Shown piece by piece: positions 26,435 through 35,383 of a stretch of DNA of 64,000 bases. The stretch is taken from assembly GCF_004363805.1 (NCBI RefSeq), contig NZ_SNZP01000006.1, positions 1-64,000 on the forward strand. Direction: 5' to 3'. The first letter of the stretch is position 1. The number at the start of each line of letters is the position of its first letter. This DNA is from Paludibacterium purpuratum. Its GTDB lineage: Bacteria; Pseudomonadota; Gammaproteobacteria; Burkholderiales; Chromobacteriaceae. Both the position numbers and the translations under genes were made by a program. The notes beneath the pieces are model-generated. The model ran no database searches, was not told the DNA's origin, and was given only the letters and a program-made list of their open reading frames with translations.

Positions 26435-27583
26435 ATGCAAGAAGCCGTCCTGGCTGGAAAGCCGAAGAAGTCCGTCGCGCTCTCGGGCGTCGCCGCCGGC
26501 AACACCGCGCTGTGCACGGTGGGCCGCAGCGGCAACGACCTGCACTACCGTGGCTACGATATCCTCGATCTCGCCGAGCAATGCGAATTCGAGGAGGTCG
26601 CCCATCTGCTGGTGCACGGCAGCCTGCCGGACCGCACGACACTCGCCGCCCACAAGGCCCGCCTCAAAGGCCTGCGCGGCCTGCCGGCCAATGTCCGAGG
26701 AGCCTTGGAGCTGTTGCCGGCAGCCACCCATCCGATGGATGTGATGCGTACCGGGGTGTCGGTGCTGGGCTGCCTGCTGCCGGAAAAAGACGATCACAGC
26801 ACCGCCGGCGCACGCGACATCGCCGACCGGCTGATGGCAAGCCTAGGCTCGATCCTGCTCTATTGGTACCACTTCAGCCACAACGGCCGCCGCATCGAAA
26901 CCGAAACCGACGACGACACCATCGGCGGCCACTTCCTGCGCCTGCTCTCCGGCAAGACCCCGTCCCCCGAGCACGTGCGTGCCATGCACACCTCGCTGAA
27001 TCTGTACGCCGAGCATGAATTCAACGCCTCGACCTTCGCCGCGCGCGTCATTGCCGGCACCGGTTCGGACATGTACTCCGCCGTCGCCGGCGCCATCGGC
27101 GCGCTGCGCGGGCCCAAGCACGGCGGCGCCAACGAGGTGGCCTACGAGATCCAGAGCCGCTACGCCTCGCCCGACGACGCCGAGGCCGACATCCAGCGTC
27201 GCCTCGCCGTCAAGGAAGTGATCATCGGCTTCGGCCACCCGGTCTACACCGAATCCGATCCGCGCAACAAGGTCATCAAGCGCGTCGCGCTCGCCCTGTC
27301 GCAGCAAAGCGGCAATATGCGGCTGTTCGAAATCGCCGAACGCATCGAGGCCGTCATGTGGTCGGACCGGCACATGTTCCCCAATCTCGATTGGTTCTCG
27401 GCCGTCAGCTATCACCAGATGGGCGTCCCGACCGCCATGTTCACGCCGCTATTCGTCATTTCGCGCACCAGCGGTTGGTGCGCGCATGTCATCGAACAAC
27501 GCCTGGACGGCAAGATCATCCGTCCGTCGGCCAATTACACCGGGCCGGACGAACAACCCTTCATTCCGCTCAAGGATCGCTAA
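26435..27583 (+). CDS. prpC: 2-methylcitrate synthase
   Basis: Condenses propionyl-CoA with oxaloacetate. The 382-aa protein is a short (type I) citrate-synthase-family member, with [20 protein letters not shown] near the N terminus as in PrpC, catalytic His in GPKHGGANE and GFGHPVY, and Asp in SAVSYHQMG's preceding PNLDWF stretch. AGGAG lies upstream of the ATG. Operon position between prpB and prpD separates it from the TCA citrate synthase. Confidence 0.96.
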   Translation: MQEAVLAGKPKKSVALSGVAAGNTALCTVGRSGNDLHYRGYDILDLAEQCEFEEVAHLLVHGSLPDRTTLAAHKARLKGLRGLPANVRGALELLPAATHPMDVMRTGVSVLGCLLPEKDDHSTAGARDIADRLMASLGSILLYWYHFSHNGRRIETETDDDTIGGHFLRLLSGKTPSPEHVRAMHTSLNLYAEHEFNASTFAARVIAGTGSDMYSAVAGAIGALRGPKHGGANEVAYEIQSRYASPDDAEADIQRRLAVKEVIIGFGHPVYTESDPRNKVIKRVALALSQQSGNMRLFEIAERIEAVMWSDRHMFPNLDWFSAVSYHQMGVPTAMFTPLFVISRTSGWCAHVIEQRLDGKIIRPSANYTGPDEQPFIPLKDR

Positions 27584-27595
27584 CAAGGAAGCCTC

Positions 27596-29047
27596 ATGTC
27601 CGCACACATCTCCAACATTCGCCCCGAGCACGACACGGTGCTCAAGGACATCGCCCATTACGTGGCCCATGTCGCCATCGATTCGCTCGATGCATGGAAT
27701 ACAGCGCGGTTGTGCTTGATGGACACGCTGGGCTGCGGCCTGGAAGCATTGTCCTATCCGGCTTGCACCAAGCTGATGGGCCCGATCGTGCCCGGTACCA
27801 TCGTTCCCAACGGCGCACGCGTGCCCGGCACCCAATTCCAGCTCGACCCGGTTCAAGCCGCGTTCAACATTGGCGCCATGATTCGTTGGCTCGACTTCAA
27901 CGACACCTGGCTTGCCGCGGAGTGGGGCCATCCATCCGACAACCTGGGCGGCATCCTGGCCACCGCGGACTGGGTTAGCCGCGAACGCCTGGCGCGCAAC
28001 GAGGCGCCGCTGACCATGAAAGACGTGCTGGAAGCCATGATCAAGGCGCACGAGATCCAGGGTTGCCTGGCACTGGAGAATGCCTTCAACAAGGTTGGGC
28101 TGGATCATGTGGTGCTGGTCAAGGTCGCGTCGGCGGCGGTATGCGCCAAACTGATGGGCGCGAGCGAAAGCGAAATCGCCGACGCGGCGTCCCAGGCCTT
28201 CGTCGACGGCCAGAGCTTGCGTACCTACCGTCATGCGCCCAACACCGGCTCGCGCAAATCCTGGGCCGCCGGCGACGCCACCAGCCGCGCCGTGCGCCTG
28301 GCACTGTTCACGCTCAAGGGCGAAATGGGCGTGCCCGGCGTGCTGACCGCGCCGACCTGGGGCTTCTACGATGTGTTGTTCAAGGGCAAGCCGTTCGCCT
28401 TTCAACGCCCCTACGGCAGCTATGTGATGGAAAAGGTGCTGTTCAAAATTTCCTTCCCGGCCGAGTTCCACAGCCAGACCGCCGTCGAATGCGCGATGAA
28501 TCTGCATCGACAACTGAAGGAAATGGGTAAGACGGTGGACGACATCGGTAAAATCACCATCCGCACCCACGAAGCCTGCATCCGCATCATCGACAAGCAA
28601 GGGCCGCTCGCCAATCCGGCCGACCGCGACCATTGCATCCAGTACATGGTGGCGGTACCGATGTTGTTCGGCCGTCTGACGGCCGCCGACTACGAAGACG
28701 CCGTGGCGGTCGACCCGCGCATCGACGCGCTGCGCGCCAAGATCGTCTGCGTTGAGGACGCGCAGTTCACGCGCGACTACCACGATCCGGACAAACGCAG
28801 CATCGCCAACGCGCTCACCGTCGAATTGACCGACGGCCGCGTGTTGCCCGAAGTGGTCTGCGAATATCCGATCGGACACCAGCGCCGCCGCAGCGACGGC
28901 ATTCCACTCCTGGAAGCCAAGTTCCGTACCAACCTGGCACGCCGCTTCCCGGAAAAACAGCAACAGGCCATTTTCGACTTGTGCAACGACTCGGCGCGAT
29001 TGCTGGCGACGCCGGTCAACCGCTTCACCGACCTCTGGGTCATCTGA
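27596..29047 (+). CDS. prpD: 2-methylcitrate dehydratase PrpD
   Basis: Dehydrates 2-methylcitrate to 2-methyl-cis-aconitate. The 483-aa MmgE/PrpD-family protein has the family's helical-domain stretches ([25 protein letters not shown] cut here to its core WLDFNDTW, and [16 protein letters not shown]'s SDNLGG neighbourhood). AAGGA precedes the ATG, 12 bp after prpC. With PrpD rather than AcnD/PrpF, rehydration to 2-methylisocitrate would need an aconitase; acnB lies 6 kb away. Confidence 0.96.
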   Translation: MSAHISNIRPEHDTVLKDIAHYVAHVAIDSLDAWNTARLCLMDTLGCGLEALSYPACTKLMGPIVPGTIVPNGARVPGTQFQLDPVQAAFNIGAMIRWLDFNDTWLAAEWGHPSDNLGGILATADWVSRERLARNEAPLTMKDVLEAMIKAHEIQGCLALENAFNKVGLDHVVLVKVASAAVCAKLMGASESEIADAASQAFVDGQSLRTYRHAPNTGSRKSWAAGDATSRAVRLALFTLKGEMGVPGVLTAPTWGFYDVLFKGKPFAFQRPYGSYVMEKVLFKISFPAEFHSQTAVECAMNLHRQLKEMGKTVDDIGKITIRTHEACIRIIDKQGPLANPADRDHCIQYMVAVPMLFGRLTAADYEDAVAVDPRIDALRAKIVCVEDAQFTRDYHDPDKRSIANALTVELTDGRVLPEVVCEYPIGHQRRRSDGIPLLEAKFRTNLARRFPEKQQQAIFDLCNDSARLLATPVNRFTDLWVI

Positions 29048-29059
29048 GCGTACCGCACC

Positions 29060-29081
29060 GGGGGGCGATGTCATGCCCCCC
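29060..29081 (+). terminator. possible hairpin after prpD
   Basis: A 7-bp stem GGGGGGC/GCCCCCC (29060-29066 with 29075-29081) lies 12 nt after the prpD stop. No T run follows, so it may be a partial terminator or an mRNA-stabilising structure. Confidence 0.4.
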
Positions 29082-29195
29082 ACTGGCCACTCGGCCAGCC
29101 CGAGGAATTTCCTGCCCCCCACCCAAGCCTATGCCTGACGCAGAACAGCGTCATTCGTACAACAACGTCACCAATTCCTTATCTGGGGGGAACAC

Positions 29196-29939
29196 ATGAG
29201 ATATTTCTTGCCCGCGCTACTCGGCGCCGCTTTCGATGCGGCCATTGCCGCCACCCCGCCGACCTGCCCGCAAACCGCCAGCGCGCCTATCGCCAATAGC
29301 GAGCGATCTTTAAGTTACTGTGTTGTCGACGGCATGGCCGTGCTCGACGACATCATTCTGGGCTCGCACGACACGATCCAGCGCCAGGGACTACCGCCGT
29401 TGGAAGTCTTGGACTGGCACCTCCTACGTGAAAATCCGCCCGACATTGCCGCCGGGCAGCGCGCCAAGCGCCAGACGTCGGCGCAGCCAAGCACATCTAG
29501 CGCCACAACCTGGCCGCGCAACACGCTCGTTTACGCTTTCGACCGTTTGGCCACGCCAATGACGCGACAGGTCATCTTGCAAGCCATGCAGGGCATCGAG
29601 AGCCAAACCCACGTGAGATTCAGAGAACGGACGACCGAAGCGGATTACGTTTCAATCTCGACGCTGCAAACCAAAGCGGAAAGGCCGGAGTTGTGCGGCC
29701 TGGCGACTGTTGGTCGCGTAGGTGGTCGGCAACGGCTGGATCTGTTTCACCCCGGACCATCGTGGGGATCTTGCGAAACAACCCCTATTGCCCGACACGA
29801 ACTGCAACATGCGCTAGGGTTTTATCACAACGATATCGACAGTTGGAAACCGGGGCTCACCGCTCGGGAAATCAAAGCCATCAACCTGCGTTATCCGGCC
29901 TCCGCCCTTGATCCTTCGGCGGCCGGCACGCCAGGCTAG
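29196..29939 (+). CDS. secreted astacin-like zinc metalloprotease, Met-turn missing
   Basis: A 247-aa precursor with a signal peptide (residues ~1-19). Residues 105-211 resemble astacins (M12A): WPRNTLVYAFD, FRERTTEADYVSI, VGRVGGRQ and the zinc site HELQHALGFYH at 201-211, an exact HExxHxxGxxH. After the third zinc His only 36 residues remain: the astacin segment between zinc site and C-terminus, which includes the Met-turn (usually SIMHY) and its Tyr, is absent, and the sequence goes straight to LTAREIKAINLRYP, which in astacins comes after it. It may be inactive or an internally deleted copy. GGGGGGAA precedes the ATG. Confidence 0.72.
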   Translation: MRYFLPALLGAAFDAAIAATPPTCPQTASAPIANSERSLSYCVVDGMAVLDDIILGSHDTIQRQGLPPLEVLDWHLLRENPPDIAAGQRAKRQTSAQPSTSSATTWPRNTLVYAFDRLATPMTRQVILQAMQGIESQTHVRFRERTTEADYVSISTLQTKAERPELCGLATVGRVGGRQRLDLFHPGPSWGSCETTPIARHELQHALGFYHNDIDSWKPGLTAREIKAINLRYPASALDPSAAGTPG

Positions 29940-30019
29940 CGGCTCGACTGGCAATGAGGCGCATGACGGTAGCCGAACGTGCTACACTGTGCGCCCCTTA
30001 AATAAGAAGCTAAGTCCCT

Positions 30020-31399
30020 GTGAGTAAAACCGATTTTTCCGCCCTCCCCCTGTCCGGCGCCATGCTCGACAACTTGACGAGCTTAGGCTATCTGTCGATG
30101 ACGCCGATCCAGGCCGAGAGCCTGCCGGGCACCCTGGACAACCGCGACCTGATCGCCCAGGCCAAGACCGGCAGCGGCAAAACGGCGGCCTTCGGCATCC
30201 CGCTGATGGAAAAACTCAATCCGCGCTGGTTCGCCATTCAGGGCCTGGTCATGTGCCCGACGCGCGAACTGGCCGAACAGGTGGCCAAAGAACTGCGCCG
30301 CCTGGCGCGCCATATCGACAACATCAAGGTGCTGACACTGTGCGGCGGCAGCCCGATGGGGCCGCAGATCGGCTCGCTGGAACACGGCGCCCACGTCGTG
30401 GTCGGCACCCCCGGACGCCTGCGCGACCATCTGGGCCGCGGCACGATCGACCTGTCGACCGTTCACACCCTGGTACTGGACGAAGCCGACCGCATGGTCG
30501 ACATGGGCTTTTACGAAGACATCGCCGGGATCGTCAGCGCCTGCCCGAAAAAGCGCCAGACGCTGCTGTTCTCCGCAACTTACCCGGACAACATCCGCAA
30601 GCTCTCCGGGCCATTCCTGCGCCAGCCGCTGGAAGTCAAGGTCGAGTCGCTGCACCAAACCGACAAGATCGAGCAGCGCTTCTACAAGGTCGACGCGAAC
30701 AAACGCAACGCCATGGTGGCCCAGGCGCTGCAACATTACCGCCCGACCTCCACGTTGGCATTTTGCAACACCAAGATTCACTGCCGCGAACTGGCGGCCG
30801 AACTGACGGACCAGGGTTTTTCCGCGTTGGCGTTGTATGGCGAACTGGAACAGCGCGAGCGCGACGAAATCCTGCTGCGCTTCGTCAACCGCAGCGTGTC
30901 GATCCTGGTCGCCACCGACGTGGCGGCGCGCGGGCTGGACATTCAGGGGCTCGACATGGTGATCAACGTCGACGTGGCGCGCGATGCCGAGGTGCACATC
31001 CACCGCATCGGCCGAACCGGCCGTGGCGACGAGCAAGGCTTGGCGCTGACCCTGGCGGCGCCGGCCGATCAGCGTTGGGTCGATGAGATCTCGCGCTATC
31101 AGCAAGCACCGCTGGCTTGGCGCGACAGCGCGGAATTGATGGTCAAGGGGACGGGTCGACTGGTGCCGCCGATGGTCACGTTGTGCATCGCCGCCGGTAA
31201 AAAGGAAAAGTTGCGCCCGGGCGACATCCTCGGCGCGCTCACCGGCGAGGGCGGGCTCGACGGGCAGGCGATCGGCAAGATCCAGATCACCGAGTTCGCA
31301 AGCTTCGTCGCATTGCGACGCGAGGTGGCTGAACAGCACTTCACCCGCTTGACCGACTGCAAGATCAAGGGCAAGCCGCGCAAGATGCGCCTGATGTAA
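30020..31399 (+). CDS. dbpA: ATP-dependent RNA helicase DbpA
   Basis: DEAD-box helicase for late 50S assembly that is recruited to hairpin 92 of 23S rRNA. The 459-aa protein has the Q motif (TPIQAESLPG), Walker A AKTGSGKTAA, DEAD in LVLDEADRMVDMG, SAT, and HRIGRTGR. The C-terminal DbpA RNA-binding domain (KEKLRPGDILGALTGEGGL) from about residue 385 separates it from other DEAD-box proteins. The start is GTG at 30020 with no strong ribosome site. Confidence 0.95.
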   Translation: MSKTDFSALPLSGAMLDNLTSLGYLSMTPIQAESLPGTLDNRDLIAQAKTGSGKTAAFGIPLMEKLNPRWFAIQGLVMCPTRELAEQVAKELRRLARHIDNIKVLTLCGGSPMGPQIGSLEHGAHVVVGTPGRLRDHLGRGTIDLSTVHTLVLDEADRMVDMGFYEDIAGIVSACPKKRQTLLFSATYPDNIRKLSGPFLRQPLEVKVESLHQTDKIEQRFYKVDANKRNAMVAQALQHYRPTSTLAFCNTKIHCRELAAELTDQGFSALALYGELEQRERDEILLRFVNRSVSILVATDVAARGLDIQGLDMVINVDVARDAEVHIHRIGRTGRGDEQGLALTLAAPADQRWVDEISRYQQAPLAWRDSAELMVKGTGRLVPPMVTLCIAAGKKEKLRPGDILGALTGEGGLDGQAIGKIQITEFASFVALRREVAEQHFTRLTDCKIKGKPRKMRLM

Positions 31400-31420
31400 T
31401 CTCGCGCAATAACGTATGCT

Positions 31421-31449
31421 ATCAGCCTAAATAATATTTTTAGGCTGAT
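31421..31449. promoter_or_regulatory. inverted repeat over a -10 element before the GNAT gene
   Basis: Perfect 11-bp arms (31421-31431 and 31439-31449) flank a 7-bp centre. TAATAT at 31432-31437, a good -10 hexamer, lies in the centre, and the right arm ends 1 bp before the ATG at 31451. It could be an operator, or an mRNA hairpin if transcription starts earlier; no T run follows, so it is not a clear dbpA terminator. Confidence 0.5.
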
Positions 31450-31450
31450 C

Positions 31451-31903
31451 ATGCCCATCACTTTCGATACCGATCCCCAACGGCTCGACCGCGAAACGAT
31501 CTATCGTTTTCTGAGCCAGGAATCCTACTGGGCGCGCGACCTGCCGCGCGCGATCTTCGAACGCTCGCTGGCCGGGTCGCTATGCTTCGGCGGCTACGAC
31601 GACGCGGGTACGCAGGTGGCCTTCGCACGCGTGGTCACCGACCGCGCCACCTTCGGCTATCTGGCCGACGTCTTCGTGCACGCCGACTGGCGCGGCCAGG
31701 GCATCGGCAAGGCGCTGGTACGCTTCATCCTCGACTATCCCGAACTGCAGGATCTGCGCCGCTTCATGCTGGCCACCGCCGACGCCCACAGCCTGTATGC
31801 CGGCTACGGCTTCACGCCGCTGAGCGCGCCGGATCGACTGATGGAGCGGTTGGATCAAGGGGTATATCGACGATTGGCGGCACAAGCCAGTACCGCAAGC
31901 TAG
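31451..31903 (+). CDS. GNAT family N-acetyltransferase
   Basis: A 150-aa acetyl-CoA-dependent acyltransferase. The acetyl-CoA-binding motif A is visible as VFVHADWRGQGIGKALVRF (residues ~76-94), followed by LYAGYGFTPL typical of motif B. The substrate cannot be told. There is no Shine-Dalgarno; a palindrome ends 1 bp before the ATG, suggesting a very short leader or leaderless mRNA. Its stop codon overlaps the stop of the convergent TPR gene in the tetranucleotide CTAG. Confidence 0.88.
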   Translation: MPITFDTDPQRLDRETIYRFLSQESYWARDLPRAIFERSLAGSLCFGGYDDAGTQVAFARVVTDRATFGYLADVFVHADWRGQGIGKALVRFILDYPELQDLRRFMLATADAHSLYAGYGFTPLSAPDRLMERLDQGVYRRLAAQASTAS

Positions 31904-32208
31904 GCCAGCCGGCGCAAAAAGACCGTCATTTCCTTTCGCGCCTGAATATCGCCATGCCCGGTCGCCACTTCAATCCCCTGGCGGTAGGCATCGGCGGCGG
32001 CCGCCGCCTGCCCGGCGGCCGTCAGCACCTTGCCCAGCAATTTCCAGGCGGCGGTATAGTCGGCCTGCCAGGCCAAAGCCTGACGCAGATGCGCCTCGGC
32101 TTCGACCAACAGGCCGTCCTTCAGACATTCGCCGGCAATGGCAAAACGCAGCAACGCGTTATCGCGCGGCCCATCGAGCAATTTCAGTAACGCATCGCGT
32201 TGCGGCAT
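31900..32208 (-). CDS. small tetratricopeptide-repeat protein
   Basis: A 102-aa all-helical protein with two to three TPR units (NALLRFAIAGECLKDGLLVEAEAHLRQAL, then AAWKLLGKVLTAAGQAAAAADAYRQGI in shortened form: WKLLGKVLTAAGQ). TPRs mediate protein contacts; the partner is unknown. It ends on the same CTAG as the GNAT gene and starts 12 bp after the ftsK stop, on the same strand, so it is probably co-transcribed with ftsK. Confidence 0.8.
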   Translation of the reverse strand: MPQRDALLKLLDGPRDNALLRFAIAGECLKDGLLVEAEAHLRQALAWQADYTAAWKLLGKVLTAAGQAAAAADAYRQGIEVATGHGDIQARKEMTVFLRRLA

Positions 32209-32220
32209 GGTTAAGACTCC

Positions 32221-34977
32221 TCATACGCCATTCGAACGGTCCGGCACCAGCACGGTGCGATTGCCGTTGCTCTCCATCTGACTGACCAGGCCGGCCGACT
32301 CCATCTCTTCGATCAAGCGCGCCGCGCGGTTATAGCCGATGCGCAAGTGGCGCTGCACCGACGAAATCGACGCTTTGCGCGTGCGCAGCACGATTTCCAC
32401 CGCCTCGTCGTACAGCGGGTCGGATTCGGCCGCCGTACTGCGCTCGCCGCCCCCGGCCTGGCTTTCCTCCAACTCCGATTCGCCGGTCAATAGCCCTTCG
32501 ACATAATCCGGCTCGCCGAACGACTTGAGCATTTCGGCCACCGCGTGCACTTCGTCGTCGGTGACGAAGGCGCCATGGATGCGCTGCGGATAGCCGCTGC
32601 CCGGCGGAAGAAACAGCATATCGCCCTGGCCCAGCAGCGCCTCGGCCCCCATTTGATCGAGGATCGTGCGGCTATCGACCTTGCTCGACACCTGGAAGGC
32701 GATACGAGTCGGGATATTGGCCTTGATCAGGCCGGTGATCACATCGACCGACGGCCGCTGAGTGGCCAAGATCAAATGGATGCCGGCCGCACGCGCCTTC
32801 TGTGCCAGACGGGCGATCAATTCTTCGATTTTCTTGCCGGCCACCATCATCAAATCGGCGAACTCGTCGACCACCACCACAATGCACGGTAGCGTCACCA
32901 AGGGTTCCGGATCGTCCGGCGTCAACGTGAACGGATTTTTCAGCGACTCGCCGGCATCGCGCGCCGCCTGCACCTTTTCGTTGTATCCGGCCAAATTGCG
33001 CACACCGAGCGCACTCATCAGCCGGTAACGTTTTTCCATTTCGCCGACACACCAGTTCAGCGCGTTGGCGGCCAGTTTCATATCGGTGACCACCGGCGCC
33101 AACAGGTGCGGAATATCGTTGTAGACCGACAGCTCCAGCATTTTCGGGTCGATCATGATGAAGCGCACATCTTCCGGCGTGAATTTGTACAGCAGCGACA
33201 GGATCATGGCATTGACCCCGACCGACTTGCCCGAACCGGTGGTGCCGGCCACCAGCAAATGCGGCGCGCGCGCCAGATCCATCACGACCGGCTCGCCGGT
33301 AATGTCCTTGCCCAACGCCAGCGTCAAGCGGACGCCTGGGTCGGTGAACGCCGGGGACGACAGAATTTCCGACAGGCGGATCATCTGCCGTACCGGGTTG
33401 GGTAGCTCCAACCCCATGCAGGTCTTGCCGGGAATGGTTTCCACCACCCGAATCGACGCAAGTCCTAGCGCCCGCGCCAGATCCTTGACCAAATTCACCA
33501 CTTGGCTACCGCGCACCCCGACCGCCGGTTCGACCTCGAAGCGAGTGATCACCGGGCCGGCATAGGCATCCACCACGCTTACCTTGACCTTGAACTCGGC
33601 CAGCTTTTCTTCGATGACGATACCGCGCTCAAGCAGCGCATCTTCGTCGCAGCTAGCCTGCATGACCTCGCCCGGCCGCAACAGATCGAGGCTGGGCAAG
33701 CCTGTCAGGCGCCAATCCCGCGGCAGCGGGCTCGGACGCGGCGACGTGGGCGGCTCGACGACCGGCGCCGACCATTCGAAGGGCGGCTCATCGTCTATTT
33801 CCGCGCGTGCTTTATCCTGGCGTTCCTCGATCGAAGTCCAGATCAACGCATCGGGTATGCGCTCGAACGGTGCGGGCAAAACGGCAGGTTCCGGTTCGAC
33901 GAGGCTAGGCGCCGGCACAAAAATCGGCTCCGGCTCCGGCTCCAGCTCCGGTGGCGGTGGTGGCGGCGGCGCAACGGGCGGCATCGACACGGCGGGCAGG
34001 ATTTCCGGAATCGGCGCGCGAGCCACCGGTACCGACGGCACGGCGGGCACGGACGGGCGAACCGGCAGGGTAGGATGCACCTCCAGCGTCACCGGTCGCA
34101 CCGGCGCCAGCGCAGCGGCTTCCACCGCCACCGTACTTGACGGCTCGCGGTACTCGGGTTCGGTTTGCGTTGTAGCCACCGGCGCCGGCACAAAACGGGC
34201 TGGCCGGCTCGGCACGGCGGGCTGACGCAACAACGGCGACACCGGCGGCGGCTGTACCGGCTCGGGTGCCGTATCGGCACTGCTGCGCATGCGCAGACGA
34301 TGTCCATGGATTTGCCGCAGGCTGGCTCGCACCTGCTCAGCGTCGATCACCGGCAGATCCAGCTCCGCCGGTGCCTCGCCGCCGGCGCGTTGTCGCATGC
34401 CGACCGATTGCAGATTCTGTTCCACTTCCGTCGCGTCGATCACCGGCAGCGGCTCGGCCGCGGTCGGCTTGACCGGGACGGTCTTGAGCCGCCCCAAGGC
34501 GTTGTCGCGCAAGGTGCGCGGATCGAGCAACGGCAACGCCGTCGCGACCGGGCGCGCCGCTTGGGCCTTGTCGCGCAACTGGCGCGCCGCAAGATGGCGG
34601 CCTAGCTGTTCGCGGTCGATCAAGGGCTTGGCCACCGGCCGTTCGGGGACGGATTCGAGCGGCGGATCGACGCACAAGGCCGGAGGCTCGGCGACGGGCG
34701 GCGCTTCTGCCACAGGCAATGGCGATGCCGCCGCGTCAAGATCCCGCTCGGGGTCCAGCCACCACGACAACCCCCACCGCAACAGCGGCAACAAACGCCC
34801 GGTCAATATCAACCAACCTACCGCACCGACCACAACCGATAGAACAAGCCAAAACACGCGGACACCCACAGATCGAATGAAAAATAAATAGGCCGAACCG
34901 CCCAAATTTGGACGACCCGATGCAACGGGCACAAATTGTACCGGTTTTTTCCCGACACAGGCGGCGCAAGGCGACAA
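32221..34977 (-). CDS. ftsK: FtsK/SpoIIIE-family DNA translocase with short N-terminus
   Basis: Hexameric DNA pump for chromosome segregation at division. The 918-aa frame has one or two hydrophobic segments (~41-70) instead of the four TM helices of canonical FtsK, then a ~350-aa Pro-rich linker with four P-[LV]-[IL]-D repeats (residues 118-230), and the motor with Walker A GTTGSGKS at 578-585 and Walker [12 protein letters not shown]. The C-terminal gamma winged helix ([22 protein letters not shown]) reads KOPS sites. The frame opens with TTG at 34977; GTG at 34869 or 34857 may be the true start because a TACAAT -10 lies within the first codons. Confidence 0.9.
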   Translation of the reverse strand: MSPCAACVGKKPVQFVPVASGRPNLGGSAYLFFIRSVGVRVFWLVLSVVVGAVGWLILTGRLLPLLRWGLSWWLDPERDLDAAASPLPVAEAPPVAEPPALCVDPPLESVPERPVAKPLIDREQLGRHLAARQLRDKAQAARPVATALPLLDPRTLRDNALGRLKTVPVKPTAAEPLPVIDATEVEQNLQSVGMRQRAGGEAPAELDLPVIDAEQVRASLRQIHGHRLRMRSSADTAPEPVQPPPVSPLLRQPAVPSRPARFVPAPVATTQTEPEYREPSSTVAVEAAALAPVRPVTLEVHPTLPVRPSVPAVPSVPVARAPIPEILPAVSMPPVAPPPPPPPELEPEPEPIFVPAPSLVEPEPAVLPAPFERIPDALIWTSIEERQDKARAEIDDEPPFEWSAPVVEPPTSPRPSPLPRDWRLTGLPSLDLLRPGEVMQASCDEDALLERGIVIEEKLAEFKVKVSVVDAYAGPVITRFEVEPAVGVRGSQVVNLVKDLARALGLASIRVVETIPGKTCMGLELPNPVRQMIRLSEILSSPAFTDPGVRLTLALGKDITGEPVVMDLARAPHLLVAGTTGSGKSVGVNAMILSLLYKFTPEDVRFIMIDPKMLELSVYNDIPHLLAPVVTDMKLAANALNWCVGEMEKRYRLMSALGVRNLAGYNEKVQAARDAGESLKNPFTLTPDDPEPLVTLPCIVVVVDEFADLMMVAGKKIEELIARLAQKARAAGIHLILATQRPSVDVITGLIKANIPTRIAFQVSSKVDSRTILDQMGAEALLGQGDMLFLPPGSGYPQRIHGAFVTDDEVHAVAEMLKSFGEPDYVEGLLTGESELEESQAGGGERSTAAESDPLYDEAVEIVLRTRKASISSVQRHLRIGYNRAARLIEEMESAGLVSQMESNGNRTVLVPDRSNGV

Positions 34978-35153
34978 CTGCCTGGTGCAATAAAACGATT
35001 TCAGTCGGCATGCGTGGTCGGCGGAAAATCCGGGGAGCGCAAAGCCACAAGCCGGCCAATCGCTTACAGGTCATTCTCAAGTGCATGCCAGATAGCACTC
35101 GGCACCGCTCCCGCCCCTATACATCCAGGTTTCAGCCGCTATAGTGGACACAG

Positions 35154-35167
35154 TGTAATCGATTACA
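35154..35167. promoter_or_regulatory. LacI-family-type operator palindrome
   Basis: TGTAATCGATTACA is a perfect 14-bp palindrome with the central CG of LacI/GalR-family operators (TGNAANCGNTTNCA). It is about 180 bp upstream of the ftsK frame and about 220 bp beyond the acnB stop; TATAGT at 35140-35145 is a nearby plus-strand -10. No matching regulator gene is in the window. Confidence 0.5.
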
Positions 35168-35221
35168 AAGCCCCTGCCCCAGCAGGATCCCGCCACGGCC
35201 GTCGAGGCCATGAAACGCCCT

Positions 35222-35278
35222 GACTCCCCCCCCGCCCCCCACCCATCCCCAGCAGTCCACCCGGCGGGGGGAGGAGTC
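35222..35278. repeat. inverted repeat with G-quadruplex motif
   Basis: Arms at 35222-35236 and 35263-35278 are complementary apart from one inserted base. Within it, at 35226-35250, the minus strand has G runs of 4, 3, 6 and 8 separated by 2, 1 and 1 bases, fitting the G4 rule. The rest of the 34978-35383 gap holds only the palindrome at 35154 and the acnB terminator; I see no gene. Confidence 0.55.
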
Positions 35279-35321
35279 GGCGCAGGCCGCCTTCCAGGGC
35301 AAACGCCAGCAGAAACGACAA

Positions 35322-35353
35322 CGCCCGGCGCGCTGAACGTAGCGCACCGGGCG
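35322..35353 (-). terminator. terminator hairpin after acnB
   Basis: Thirteen-nt arms (35322-35334 and 35341-35353) pair with one G-T wobble around a 6-nt loop. The minus-strand sequence after it is T-rich (TTGTCGTTT). It starts 30 nt past the acnB stop. Confidence 0.65.
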
Positions 35354-35383
35354 TCGAATTTCGGCATGACGCCTTACGGCGTA

